Shown here: positions 25,760-35,186 of the stretch, one piece after another | How positions within the stretch are numbered: position 1 is the first letter of the stretch | Layout of the letters: each line of letters opens with the position of its first letter | The notes under the pieces: model-generated | Databases searched by the model: none | The model's input: only the letters and a program-made list of their open reading frames with translations | What the model was told of the DNA's origin: nothing | Position numbers and translations under genes: made by a program | From: Lachnospiraceae bacterium MD308 | GTDB lineage: Bacteria > Bacillota > Clostridia > Lachnospirales > Lachnospiraceae | Direction: 5' to 3' | Assembly: GCA_000403475.2 (NCBI GenBank) | Contig: KE159796.1 | Span: 251,570-315,569 of the forward strand | Length of the DNA stretch: 64,000 nucleotides

Positions 25760-26995
25760 TTGAATGTTAATAAAGAAAGGATCGCGCAAAGGATTGATGA
25801 CTTTGCCAGATTCAATGACAAAGATGACGGCGGCGTAAGCAGATTCTCCTATGGGAAGGCTGACGCAGAAGCCAGGGCATGGCTGATACAGATATGCGAA
25901 GAACTTCAGTTACAAGTTACCATTGACCCGGTCGGGAATATAAGAGCGCGTTATGAAGGGACAGATTCGTCCCTGATACCGGTTTTTGTCGGTTCCCACA
26001 TAGATTCGGTACGAAACGGGGGGAAATATGACGGCATTGTGGGGGTCGTAGGAGCGATGGAGGTATTGTCAGTGATGCGTGAAAATAACTGCTTGCCCAG
26101 GCGTTCCGTGGAACTGATTATATTTGCCGAGGAGGAGGGCTCTAATTTCGGAACGACGATGGTCGGCAGCAAAGCGCTGATTGGTAAGCTTTCTGCGGAT
26201 GAAATGGGGGTATTACATACAGATCACGGGGAAAGCTGCACAGAGGTGCTTAAGGCAGCAGGATTTGAGCCTGAAAAAATGGGAGATTTTATTTTGAAGC
26301 CCGGAGATGTCGACGCGATGCTCGAACTGCACATCGAGCAGGGAATCGTGCTTGAGAGGGAGAAAAAGCAGCTTGGCGTTGTGCAGGCCATTGCAGGGAT
26401 GGCGACGATTGAAGTGACAGTATGCGGGACATCTAACCACGCAGGGTCAACGCCGATGTATCTTAGGAATGATCCGATGCCGGCGGCGGCAAAATTGATT
26501 GAAGATATAGAAGACACGGCTGCAAATCATGTTCTTGACAGCACTGTTGCGACAGTCGGGACTGTTTCCTGCAAACCGGATATGCCGAATGTTATTCCCG
26601 GGGAAGTTTCATTTACTATTGACATCCGCGACATTGAGCAGGATGCGATTCAAAAGACCATTGACAGGATAACTGCCTGTGCAGAGAAGATAAGCCTAGA
26701 GCGCGGCGTTAAGATTCAGTTCCGCACAATCGGATCATCCTTGCCAATCCGGCTGTCACCGCGCATTATGGATACGGTGAAAAGAGCGGTTTCTTCATGC
26801 AGTGATTCATGGATGACCATGAATAGCGGTGCGGTGCACGATGCGGCTATGATGGCCGCCATCACCGATGTGGGAATGATTTTTGTTCCTAGTGTGGGAG
26901 GGAAAAGTCACAATCCGGAGGAATATACCAGCCCTTCGGATATCGCGCTTGGATGTCAGGCTCTTTTGTTTGCGGTTACGGAACTATGTGCATAG
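25760..26995 (+). CDS. M20-family Zn hydrolase: N-carbamoyl-amino acid hydrolase / allantoate amidohydrolase type
   Basis: The 411-residue enzyme matches the family that hydrolyses carbamoyl groups from N-carbamoyl-L-amino acids, allantoate or 3-ureidopropionate, releasing CO2 and ammonia. Metal-site residues are visible in VGSHIDSV (H80), GGKYDGIVGV (D91), AEEEGSNF (E125/E126) and LHIEQG, and the lid histidine in NHAGSTPM. It begins with TTG at 25760 after GGAGGTG with ideal spacing. It is the first gene after the -24/-12 promoter, and hydantoinase follows by 41 bases. With that neighbour it should act on the ring-opened carbamoyl product. Confidence 0.88.
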   Translation: MNVNKERIAQRIDDFARFNDKDDGGVSRFSYGKADAEARAWLIQICEELQLQVTIDPVGNIRARYEGTDSSLIPVFVGSHIDSVRNGGKYDGIVGVVGAMEVLSVMRENNCLPRRSVELIIFAEEEGSNFGTTMVGSKALIGKLSADEMGVLHTDHGESCTEVLKAAGFEPEKMGDFILKPGDVDAMLELHIEQGIVLEREKKQLGVVQAIAGMATIEVTVCGTSNHAGSTPMYLRNDPMPAAAKLIEDIEDTAANHVLDSTVATVGTVSCKPDMPNVIPGEVSFTIDIRDIEQDAIQKTIDRITACAEKISLERGVKIQFRTIGSSLPIRLSPRIMDTVKRAVSSCSDSWMTMNSGAVHDAAMMAAITDVGMIFVPSVGGKSHNPEEYTSPSDIALGCQALLFAVTELCA

Positions 26996-27036
26996 ATAAA
27001 TACAGATACGGATAAAAGCGAGAGGAGATTAACGAT

Positions 27037-28428
27037 ATGAAGACAATTATTAAAAATGGGACAATAGTTACGGCAGAAAGCGAGTATTGCGCAGATATGC
27101 TTATGGAAGACGGAAAGATAAAGGCTATTGGAAAGCAGGTTTCCTGCGAAGATGCAGAGGTAATCGATGCACAGGGAAAATATATCCTGCCTGGCGGAAT
27201 CGACCAGCATGTTCATTTTTCTTTTCAGTTCAACGGGACGTCCACCAGAGGATTTAAGACATCCTGTGCAGCGGCGGCTGGCGGAACTACAACAGTCATT
27301 GAATTTGTAAATCAGGTGAAAGGAAAAGGACTGATAGAATCAGTTGAAGATTACCGCAAGAAAAATGCTGACGGCGTTGCGGCAGTAGATTATTCGTTCC
27401 ATGTGGTAATGACAGATCCCAGGCTGGAAGTGGTGGAAGAGATTCCGCAGCTTGCCCAGGTTGGCTATCCGGTAATGAAGCTTTTTATGGCATATAAAGG
27501 GATGTTCTTTCACGCAGATGATGAGGCGATTTTAAAAGCGCTGCTGAAGGCGAAGGAAGCAGGTGTCACGGTGATGGTCCATGCAGAAAATGCAGATATT
27601 ATTGATGTCTTTCAAAAGCAGCTTATCGCTGAAGGGAAGACTGCGCCTTATTATCACGCAGTATCCCGTCCGCCTGTAGTGGAGGCAGAAGCGACGCGGC
27701 GGGCAATCTACCTGGCCGAGACGGCAGGGGCTCCTCTTTATATAGCTCATGTGACTTGTCGTGAAGCGGTGGATGAGATTGGGGCGGCCATGGCAAGGGG
27801 ACAGTCTGTTTGCGGAGAGACGTGCTCGCATTATCTGGTGCTTGACGAAAGCAATCTTGCGAAGCCTGATTTTGAAGGGGCAAAATATGTATGTTCACCG
27901 GCATTGCGCACGCCGGAGCATCTGGAATATCTCTGGCATGGTTTGAACTTGGGGTGGCTGAATGCGGTAAGTTCCGATCACTGCGGATTTGACTGGAAGG
28001 AACAGAAACATATGGGACATGGGGACTTTCGGAATATTCCAAATGGTGCTCCCGGCCTGCAGAACCGATTGTCAGTTCTCTGGACTTATGGTGTTGAAAA
28101 AGGCAAAATAAGCCGTCAGCAGTTAGTTGACCTTTATGCGACGTCACCGGCAAAAGTAAACGGACTCTTCCCGCAAAAGGGAAGCCTGTGCGTAGGTGCG
28201 GACGCGGATGTTGTGATTTTTGACCCGGATTATGAGGGGACATTTACCGTGGCTGATATGCTGCATGAGGTTGATTACTGTTCCTATGAGGGGATGGAGC
28301 AGAAGGGACGTGTAGATACGGTTTTCCTGCGCGGCAAGAAAGTAGTAAGCAACGGGGAATATATTGGTAACAACGGAGACGGACAGTGGCTTAAAGGAAG
28401 TCCGTTCGGCTTGTTGTATCAATCATAA
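27037..28428 (+). CDS. Dihydropyrimidinase/hydantoinase
   Basis: The 463-residue amidohydrolase has the metal-binding HVH (H58, H60 in GGIDQHVHFS), the lysine expected to be carboxylated (K148 in PVMKLFMAYKG), H182 and H238, and the motif SSDHCGFDW typical of D-hydantoinases and dihydropyrimidinases rather than dihydroorotases. It opens cyclic ureides such as dihydrouracil or 5-substituted hydantoins. It follows the M20 carbamoylase, giving a two-step ring-opening and decarbamoylation route under sigma-54 control. No dihydropyrimidine dehydrogenase is in the window, which weakens a purely uracil-degrading role. Confidence 0.92.
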   Translation: MKTIIKNGTIVTAESEYCADMLMEDGKIKAIGKQVSCEDAEVIDAQGKYILPGGIDQHVHFSFQFNGTSTRGFKTSCAAAAGGTTTVIEFVNQVKGKGLIESVEDYRKKNADGVAAVDYSFHVVMTDPRLEVVEEIPQLAQVGYPVMKLFMAYKGMFFHADDEAILKALLKAKEAGVTVMVHAENADIIDVFQKQLIAEGKTAPYYHAVSRPPVVEAEATRRAIYLAETAGAPLYIAHVTCREAVDEIGAAMARGQSVCGETCSHYLVLDESNLAKPDFEGAKYVCSPALRTPEHLEYLWHGLNLGWLNAVSSDHCGFDWKEQKHMGHGDFRNIPNGAPGLQNRLSVLWTYGVEKGKISRQQLVDLYATSPAKVNGLFPQKGSLCVGADADVVIFDPDYEGTFTVADMLHEVDYCSYEGMEQKGRVDTVFLRGKKVVSNGEYIGNNGDGQWLKGSPFGLLYQS

Positions 28429-28478
28429 GGCGGGCATCCATTTTGTGTAATTATACAAGTAAATAGCATAATATTTAT

Positions 28479-28529
28479 CGAGGGTAAAAGCTGCTGTACT
28501 ACATAGCGGCTTCTTACCCTCGTCTTTTC
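28479..28529 (+). terminator. Intrinsic terminator after the hydantoinase gene
   Basis: CGAGGGTAA (28479-28487) pairs with TTACCCTCG (28514-28522), extended inward by AAGC/GCTT, and is followed by TCTTTTC. It closes the sigma-54 island on its right side. Confidence 0.8.
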
Positions 28530-28617
28530 TGTGCGACATGAATAAAGAGTAGATAGCTTAATGTTTTTGTGATACAATAGCGCTAAAGCCTGATAAAAAA
28601 ATGGAGGCAAAATAACA

Positions 28618-30567
28618 ATGATAAAGGACATTATGAATTCAAATGAAACAGTTCTTACCAATTCAAAAGAACTGGAAGTGTTAAAGGAGTATTTCCCGTC
28701 GTGTTTCAGATCAGATGCAAGCTTTGATATTGAAAGGTTTAAGGGCTATTTGAATGGCAAGGTGGTTGTGAAGGGTGAGGGGTATGAACTGAAATTTCTC
28801 GGCAAAAATTATTCTCGTCTTTTGGCATCTGTAGATTCTGCGACAGTAATCATTCCTGATAAAGAGCACAATGATAAACCGGAGAATAAAGACAGTCAGA
28901 ATATTTATATATCCGGGGATAATTTGGATGGGCTAAAACATTTGATCAAAAGTTATGCCCATATGGTTAAGTGCATTTACATTGATCCTCCTTACAATAC
29001 AGGTTCCGATGGATTTATTTATAATGACAGCTTTAATTTTACTGCTGAAGAATTGTCTGTAAAGCTTAGCATTGACGAAGAACAGGCAATGCGTATTCTT
29101 GATCTGACACAAAGAGGATCGGCATCTCACTCTGCATGGTTGATGTTTATGTATCCCCGTTTGCTGTTGGCAAGAGATTTGCTTACAGAAGACGGTGTGA
29201 TCTTCATCTCCATTGATGATAATGAACAAGCGAATTTAAAACTGATCTGCGATGATATTTTCGGCGAGGAAAATTTTATTGGTATGTTTATTATTAATGC
29301 CTCTCCGAGTGCGATAGATTATGGGCATATGGCAAAGATGCATGAATATGCTTTGTTTTATTCGAAAAATTCTCTCAAGTGCATGACGTCTCAATTGCCG
29401 GATGATGAAAAATCTTTTAAATATACCGACGTAAAAGGGGGATTTAATATATACCCGCTTTATAATGGAAATATTGCCTTTAATCCATCTACACGCCCTA
29501 ATTTATATTATCCATTTTATGTAAATCCCAATCAGAAATTGGATGATATATTTTATGAGATCAGCTTAGAAAAGAAATCAGGTTGGATTGAGGTATATCC
29601 TGTGTCTACGAAAAAGGAAGGTATTCCGCATGTATGGAGATGGGGAAAAGAAAAAGCCTTTCAGAATCTTAACGGTGAGATTGTGGGATATTGCAACGAA
29701 GACGGTGAGTACAGAATCGTACAAAAATCCAGACTTACAAAAAAGACGATACGCTCTCTTCTTATGGATAAAAGTATGTCAAGTCGTCGTGGAACATCTG
29801 AGATAGATGATCTTATGGGAGCTAAAGTCTTTTCTTTTCCCAAGCCCACGGAGTTAATCAGCACATTCTTAACTGTCGGTACATATGAAGAGGATGAGTG
29901 TATCATTGCCGACTTTTTCTCGGGTTCCGGAACAACAGCGCATTCAGCAATGAAATTGAATGCGAGGGGAGACAGGAAGATAAAATATTTGTTAGTGCAA
30001 TTGCCAGAAATATGCGCTCCGTCTTCTGTGGCGTTGTCCGAGGGATATAAAACGATTGATGAAATTGGAAGAGAAAGAATCGTAAGAGCTGCCGGTAAAA
30101 TAAAAGAAGAGTACCCAGATACAACTGCCGACCTTGGGTTTAAGCATTTTACGCTATCGGAGCCGACTCAGATGACCCTTGACAAATTGGAAAATTTTAT
30201 ACCTGAAGATCAGGGAATGTTTTTGACGAATGATATACTGGCTGATTTTGGAACAGAGACTGTCCTTACCACCTGGCTTGTAGGGGATGGGTATGGTTTT
30301 AACGCGTCAGTTCAAAAAATCGATTTTGCGGGTTATACAGGATACTTCATTGATAAGCATTTATATTTGATAGATGCCGGGATTACAAAAGATGCAATTG
30401 CAGCAATTGCAGACAGATATGAAACAGTTGGGGAGTTTAATCCGGAGAATATAGTTATCTTCGGTTACAGTTTTGTATGGACGATGACCGAAGAACTGAA
30501 AATAAATTTAGCAAGGCTTGAAGGTACGGAGAAAAATCTGCGTATTAACTTTGATGTCCGTTATTAG
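28618..30567 (+). CDS. mod: Type III restriction-modification system methyltransferase (Mod)
   Basis: The 649-residue N6-adenine methyltransferase has the catalytic DPPY (123-126, in YIDPPYNTGSDG) before the SAM-binding FSGSGTT (434-440), the order of beta-class Mod subunits. A region of about 250 residues between them holds the likely target-recognition domain, so the recognition sequence cannot be read from here. Mod methylates and also directs the restriction subunit encoded 11 bases downstream. The gene is AT-rich with codon use unlike its flanks, suggesting horizontal acquisition. A TACAAT -10 box lies at 28573-28578 with a weak -35. Confidence 0.93.
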   Translation: MIKDIMNSNETVLTNSKELEVLKEYFPSCFRSDASFDIERFKGYLNGKVVVKGEGYELKFLGKNYSRLLASVDSATVIIPDKEHNDKPENKDSQNIYISGDNLDGLKHLIKSYAHMVKCIYIDPPYNTGSDGFIYNDSFNFTAEELSVKLSIDEEQAMRILDLTQRGSASHSAWLMFMYPRLLLARDLLTEDGVIFISIDDNEQANLKLICDDIFGEENFIGMFIINASPSAIDYGHMAKMHEYALFYSKNSLKCMTSQLPDDEKSFKYTDVKGGFNIYPLYNGNIAFNPSTRPNLYYPFYVNPNQKLDDIFYEISLEKKSGWIEVYPVSTKKEGIPHVWRWGKEKAFQNLNGEIVGYCNEDGEYRIVQKSRLTKKTIRSLLMDKSMSSRRGTSEIDDLMGAKVFSFPKPTELISTFLTVGTYEEDECIIADFFSGSGTTAHSAMKLNARGDRKIKYLLVQLPEICAPSSVALSEGYKTIDEIGRERIVRAAGKIKEEYPDTTADLGFKHFTLSEPTQMTLDKLENFIPEDQGMFLTNDILADFGTETVLTTWLVGDGYGFNASVQKIDFAGYTGYFIDKHLYLIDAGITKDAIAAIADRYETVGEFNPENIVIFGYSFVWTMTEELKINLARLEGTEKNLRINFDVRY

Positions 30568-30578
30568 GAGGTGATTGT

Positions 30579-33545
30579 ATGGATTTAATCCTCCAACAGG
30601 GATTGCCGCATCAGCAAAATGCCATAGATGCAGTTTGCAATGTATTCAAAGGTGTTTATATTTCCGCTCCTTCACAGTTTTATGAGAATCCGTCGTTTTC
30701 TTTGCAGGATCCGCATATTGCTGATAATATCAGAATTCTGCAGAGCAAACTTCCTGTAGAGTATCGTTCCCATATTACAGTCAGTGAATGCGGATATCTT
30801 AATCTTGATATTAAAATGGAAACAGGAACCGGGAAAACCTATGTATATACAAAAACGATTTATGAACTTCATAAGAGATTTGGGTTTAATAAATTTGTTA
30901 TTGCTGTGCCGTCTCTTGCAATCAAAGCGGGCGCGGAACAGTTTTTAAAAGATTCTTATGCGAGGCGGCATTTCACTGACGGCTGTGGTTATGGGACAGA
31001 AATTGAAGTGCTGGTGCTGGAAACTCCTAAAAATAAAAAAAAGGGCCGGTCATATTTTCCCGGTGTCGTCAATGATTATATTAAAGGTTCCTGCCAGAAT
31101 ACGAAGAAGATATATGTGTTGCTTGCAAACATGCAATTGCTGACAAATGCTAAAATGCTGACACGTGATGATTATGATTATGGAGCCGAAGGGTTTTACA
31201 GGCCTCTTGACGCAATCGCCGCTACCAGGCCGATTGTGTTGATTGATGAGCCGCATCGTTTTTCACGCACTCAAAAGGCATTTAAGGTTATTCTGGAAGA
31301 GGTAAGGCCACAGGCTATCCTTCGGTTTGGGGCAACTTTTCCAGAGGTAACAACCGGACGTGGCAGGAATAAGATTGCAATAAAAGATTACCAGAATCTA
31401 TTATATGACCTTAATGCCTGTGAATCGTTTAACCAGGGATTGATCAAAGGAATAGCAAAGGAACATTTTGAGCCTGTATCCAGAAAAGAAGAAAAAGTAA
31501 AAATTGTTTCTATAGACAGCAGAGAATCTGTTCGTCTTCAGTATAGAAAGAAAGGTGAGCCTGTAAAGAATGTTGTTTTAAAGAAAGGGGACTCGCTTTC
31601 TATTATCAGTACAGCCTTTGAAGGGATAACGATAGCGGCAATTGGCAGAAGTACAGTGGAATTTTCAAATGGAACAATGAAAACAACAGGAGAAGAACTG
31701 GATGTCGATATTTATATGACATCATATCAGGAGCAAATGCTCAGGCTTGCACTACAGCGTCATTTTGAAACGGAAAAGGTGAATTTTTGTAACAGGACAT
31801 ACAAAATAAAAACACTTGCGCTGTTCTTTATTGATGATATTACATCTTATCGTGTTGGCAATGACGGGAAATATCCGTATCTTTTGGCTAAATTTGAAAA
31901 ACTTCTTAAAGAGCAGATTGAAAAAACAATTGTTTCTCTTGATAGCCATGATAAGGAATATAAAAAATACCTTGAGGCAAGCCTGGCGGATATCAGCGCC
32001 TGCCATGCCGGCTATTTTTCTCAGGATAACAGTGATTCTGATGAAGATATTGCGAAAGAAGTAGATATTATCTTAAATGGAAAAAAACAGCTTTTGTCTT
32101 TCGTCAATGAAAAAGGTGGTTATAATACTCTTCGTTTTCTGTTTTCGAAATGGACTTTGAAAGAAGGATGGGATAATCCGAATGTCTTTACAATTGCTAA
32201 ACTTCGTTCCAGTGGAAGTGATAACAGCAAACTCCAGGAAGTTGGGCGCGGACTTCGTCTTCCTGTAGATGAAAATGGTAATCGGATCTCGAATGAGGAA
32301 TTTGTGCTGAATTATATCGTAGACTTTACGGAGGCCGATTTTGCACAAAAACTGGTAGAGCAGATAAATGGGGAATTGCCCCAGGCTGCTAATATTTCTG
32401 AAGAGAAACTTGAAAGTGTTGCAAAGAAACTTGGAAAGACGTCGGATGACTTGTTTGAGGAGCTTTTGTTTAAACACTATATTGACAGACATAACAATAT
32501 CAAAACAGAAACAAGAGATGTTTTTTTTGCAGAATATCCAGATTTTGCAGTAGGACTTGCATCAGGAAAGGTAAAGGATAGAAACAAAGATAAGGCGAAA
32601 CCTGTAAAAATCCGTAAGGCCGTATATAAAGAAATAAAGGAACTTTGGGAAACAATAAATCATCGCTATCTGCTGTTCTATGATGATGAGCTTAATGATA
32701 ATATGGAGGAAACGGTTCTTTCATTGTTTGAAAAACCAGGAGTTTTTACAGATCTGGTAATAAGAAGTCAAAGGGAGAAAGTTGGAAGTACAGGAACAGA
32801 AATGAATGTTTTAAGAGAATCCGGCGTTCAATTTGTTATGCATAAAACAATACCTTATCACATGTTTTTGAAACATATATCAAATGCAACAAATTTACCA
32901 ATTAAAGTATTACATTCTGCATTATGTAAATATGCAAAGAAACATGGAACTGCTTTTACAGCATATATTAATGACAATTCTGTTGCGGGATTTTGCTCTG
33001 AATTTTCAACATGGAAAAATGAAAACCTACAAGGAAGATTTCACTATGAACGCAGCAAATCACCGCTTGGAGCCACCGCATTGACTTATGTGGATGGAAC
33101 TGTCAGAAATGAAATCGCTCAGGGCAGAATCGGAACAAAAATTGTGCCGGGTACGCCGAGTGCCAAATACTTATATGATTCCTACGCCTATGATTCTCCG
33201 CTTGAAAAAGACAATATCACTGCTGAAATAGAAGAGGTTATTGTCTATGGAAAAATTCCGCGGTCAAGCATAGCGATTCCTGTTATCACAGGAGGAATGT
33301 ATAGTCCGGATTTTATGTATGTGGTGAAACGTGCGGATGGTGGAAAAGAATTAAATATTGTTGTCGAAACAAAAGATGTTGAGGGAAAGGCAGAGCTTAG
33401 AGGTACAGAAAAGGTCAAACTTGAATGTGCCAGAGTTTTCTTTGAGATGCTTAAAGCTGATGGATATACCGTTTATTTCAGAAATCAGTTGGGAAATAAG
33501 CAGATGATCCAGATTATCAATGAGATTATGGGAAGTTCTGATTGA
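30579..33545 (+). CDS. res: Type III restriction-modification system endonuclease/helicase (Res)
   Basis: The 988-residue subunit has Walker A METGTGKTY (GTGKT 83-87), the DEPH box (D223 onward) in place of DEAD, helicase motif VI in QEVGRGLRLPV, and a C-terminal PD-(D/E)xK nuclease with the ETK core around E930. It cuts unmodified DNA with Mod after ATP-driven sliding. It starts 11 bases after mod with an AGGAGGTG site, so both are cotranscribed. Both appear full length with all motifs, so the system is probably active. AT-rich composition matches mod. Confidence 0.95.
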   Translation: MDLILQQGLPHQQNAIDAVCNVFKGVYISAPSQFYENPSFSLQDPHIADNIRILQSKLPVEYRSHITVSECGYLNLDIKMETGTGKTYVYTKTIYELHKRFGFNKFVIAVPSLAIKAGAEQFLKDSYARRHFTDGCGYGTEIEVLVLETPKNKKKGRSYFPGVVNDYIKGSCQNTKKIYVLLANMQLLTNAKMLTRDDYDYGAEGFYRPLDAIAATRPIVLIDEPHRFSRTQKAFKVILEEVRPQAILRFGATFPEVTTGRGRNKIAIKDYQNLLYDLNACESFNQGLIKGIAKEHFEPVSRKEEKVKIVSIDSRESVRLQYRKKGEPVKNVVLKKGDSLSIISTAFEGITIAAIGRSTVEFSNGTMKTTGEELDVDIYMTSYQEQMLRLALQRHFETEKVNFCNRTYKIKTLALFFIDDITSYRVGNDGKYPYLLAKFEKLLKEQIEKTIVSLDSHDKEYKKYLEASLADISACHAGYFSQDNSDSDEDIAKEVDIILNGKKQLLSFVNEKGGYNTLRFLFSKWTLKEGWDNPNVFTIAKLRSSGSDNSKLQEVGRGLRLPVDENGNRISNEEFVLNYIVDFTEADFAQKLVEQINGELPQAANISEEKLESVAKKLGKTSDDLFEELLFKHYIDRHNNIKTETRDVFFAEYPDFAVGLASGKVKDRNKDKAKPVKIRKAVYKEIKELWETINHRYLLFYDDELNDNMEETVLSLFEKPGVFTDLVIRSQREKVGSTGTEMNVLRESGVQFVMHKTIPYHMFLKHISNATNLPIKVLHSALCKYAKKHGTAFTAYINDNSVAGFCSEFSTWKNENLQGRFHYERSKSPLGATALTYVDGTVRNEIAQGRIGTKIVPGTPSAKYLYDSYAYDSPLEKDNITAEIEEVIVYGKIPRSSIAIPVITGGMYSPDFMYVVKRADGGKELNIVVETKDVEGKAELRGTEKVKLECARVFFEMLKADGYTVYFRNQLGNKQMIQIINEIMGSSD

Positions 33546-33589
33546 GTGGTTGAGGATTAGAAAACACATCACGGAAATGAGAGGAAAGT

Positions 33590-34474
33590 TTGGGATGTCC
33601 TATCCTGATGAATCTGTTTATCGCCGTCTTCCAGACGTTTGAAGGCTCCGAGCCGTACCAGGAGCTTTTAAACACGGTGGAGTTTGTGACAGTCGTAGCT
33701 TTTGCGGCTGAGTATGCGCTCAGGCTCTGGACGGCAGAATACCTGTATCCGGAGGTGGAGAGGAAAAGGGCAGTGCGTAAATACGTGCTGTCCTTTAGCG
33801 GGATTATCGAGCTTTTAGCATTCCTGCCCTATTTTCTTCCTGTATTCTTCCCGGCGGGAGCGGTGGCTTTCCGGATGTTCCGGGTGGTGAGGCTCCTTCG
33901 CCTTTTTCAGATCAACGCCTACTATGACGCGCTGAATGTCATCGGGGATGTCATCACGGGGAAGAAGGACCAGATTCTTTCTTCTGTGTTTATCATAATG
34001 ATTTTGATGATCTCTTCATCTCTTGTCATGTACAATCTTGAGCATCCGGTGCAGCCGGAGGTGTTTGAAAATGCGTTTTCCGGGTTCTGGTGGGCAGTGT
34101 CAACGCTGCTTACGGTGGGGTACGGAGATATATATCCGGTCACGATCGCAGGGCGCGTCTTCGGCATCATCACCTTCCTGGGGGTGGGGATGGTGGCGAT
34201 ACCTACGGGTATCTTGTCTGCAGGATTCGTGGAGCACTATACCAGGATAAAGACGATGAACGAGGCATCGGAGGAGAGTGACATCCGGTTTGTACAGCTC
34301 AGGGTGGGGCTTCGCGTCAGTGAGCTTGACATCTCAAGGAAGACGATGATCGTCATGATTCGGCGGGGAGATAAGATGCTGATCCCCAACGGCTCTACGA
34401 TACTCCGCAGGGGGGATGTGCTTTTGCTCTATACGAAGAAGAACATCCGGGACGCTATGGATGTAGAGGTGTGA
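33590..34474 (+). CDS. Voltage-gated-type potassium channel with RCK-C domain, apparently 5'-truncated
   Basis: The frame encodes segments S2-S6: a charged S4 (FRMFRVVRLLRL, 95-106), a pore helix and the selectivity filter TVGYGD (175-180), then a TrkA-C/RCK-C domain (about 228-290) that usually binds a ligand. The start is poor: the frame is closed by TGA at 33578-33580, so only TTG 33590 or ATG 33608 can be used. The protein would then lack the cytosolic N-terminus and the first half of S1 usual in this family. The break lies just after the restriction gene, suggesting the island removed the 5' end. It may be a pseudogene. Confidence 0.7.
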   Translation: MGCPILMNLFIAVFQTFEGSEPYQELLNTVEFVTVVAFAAEYALRLWTAEYLYPEVERKRAVRKYVLSFSGIIELLAFLPYFLPVFFPAGAVAFRMFRVVRLLRLFQINAYYDALNVIGDVITGKKDQILSSVFIIMILMISSSLVMYNLEHPVQPEVFENAFSGFWWAVSTLLTVGYGDIYPVTIAGRVFGIITFLGVGMVAIPTGILSAGFVEHYTRIKTMNEASEESDIRFVQLRVGLRVSELDISRKTMIVMIRRGDKMLIPNGSTILRRGDVLLLYTKKNIRDAMDVEV

Positions 34475-34509
34475 TGGCGGAAGAAAATATGACTTACAGG
34501 AGGTGTATG

Positions 34510-35166
34510 ATGAAGGTGTATGGCACGTACTTTTTTGATTTGGACGGAACGATTACGGATTCTTCTCTTGGGATTACGAATTCGGTAATGTATGCGCTTA
34601 AGAAGTTTGGCATTGAGGAGGGCGACCGGAGGAAACTGTACAAGTTTATCGGGCCGCCGCTTACAGGCTCATTTAGGGAATATTACGGGTTTTCTGAGGA
34701 GAAAGCCGCGGAGGCGGTGAGATATTACCGGGAGTATTACCAGGATCGGGGGATTTATGAAAACCGGGTGTACGATGGATTCGAGGAGATGCTTAAGGCG
34801 CTTAAGGCGGCAGGGAAAAACCTTGTGGTGGCGACTTCCAAGCCGGAGCCTTATGCAAGGGAGATCATTGATTATTTTAAGCTTTCGGGATATTTTGACT
34901 ATGTGGCGGGAATGGAGCTTGACGGCGGGAGAGGAACGAAGGCGGAAGTGATCCGCTACGCCCTTTCTGCCTGCGGGATCGAGGATAAGTCAGGGGTTCT
35001 TATGGTGGGCGACCGGGAGCATGATGTGTTTGGCGCAAAAGATGCCGGGGTGGACTGCCTGGGGGTGCTGTACGGCTTTGGGAGCCGTGAGGAGCTTGAG
35101 CGGGCCGGGGCGGATTATATCGCAGAGACGGTGGAAGAGATAGGCCGGATGAAATATGTGAGATGA
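34510..35166 (+). CDS. HAD-superfamily phosphatase (Gph/PGP-like)
   Basis: The 218-residue hydrolase shows motif I FFDLDGT (nucleophile D10, acid D12), motif II VVATSKP, a lysine in the RGTKAEV region and motif IV MVGDREHD. The cap domain is helical (subfamily I), like phosphoglycolate phosphatase and 5'-nucleotidase-like proteins. The substrate cannot be assigned. Two adjacent ATGs (34507 and 34510) follow AGGAGG; 34510 has better spacing. It lies just after the channel gene and overlaps the frame of the downstream dehydrogenase by a few bases, suggesting cotranscription. Confidence 0.82.
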   Translation: MKVYGTYFFDLDGTITDSSLGITNSVMYALKKFGIEEGDRRKLYKFIGPPLTGSFREYYGFSEEKAAEAVRYYREYYQDRGIYENRVYDGFEEMLKALKAAGKNLVVATSKPEPYAREIIDYFKLSGYFDYVAGMELDGGRGTKAEVIRYALSACGIEDKSGVLMVGDREHDVFGAKDAGVDCLGVLYGFGSREELERAGADYIAETVEEIGRMKYVR

Positions 35167-35186
35167 TAATGGGGAGGAACAGGAAG

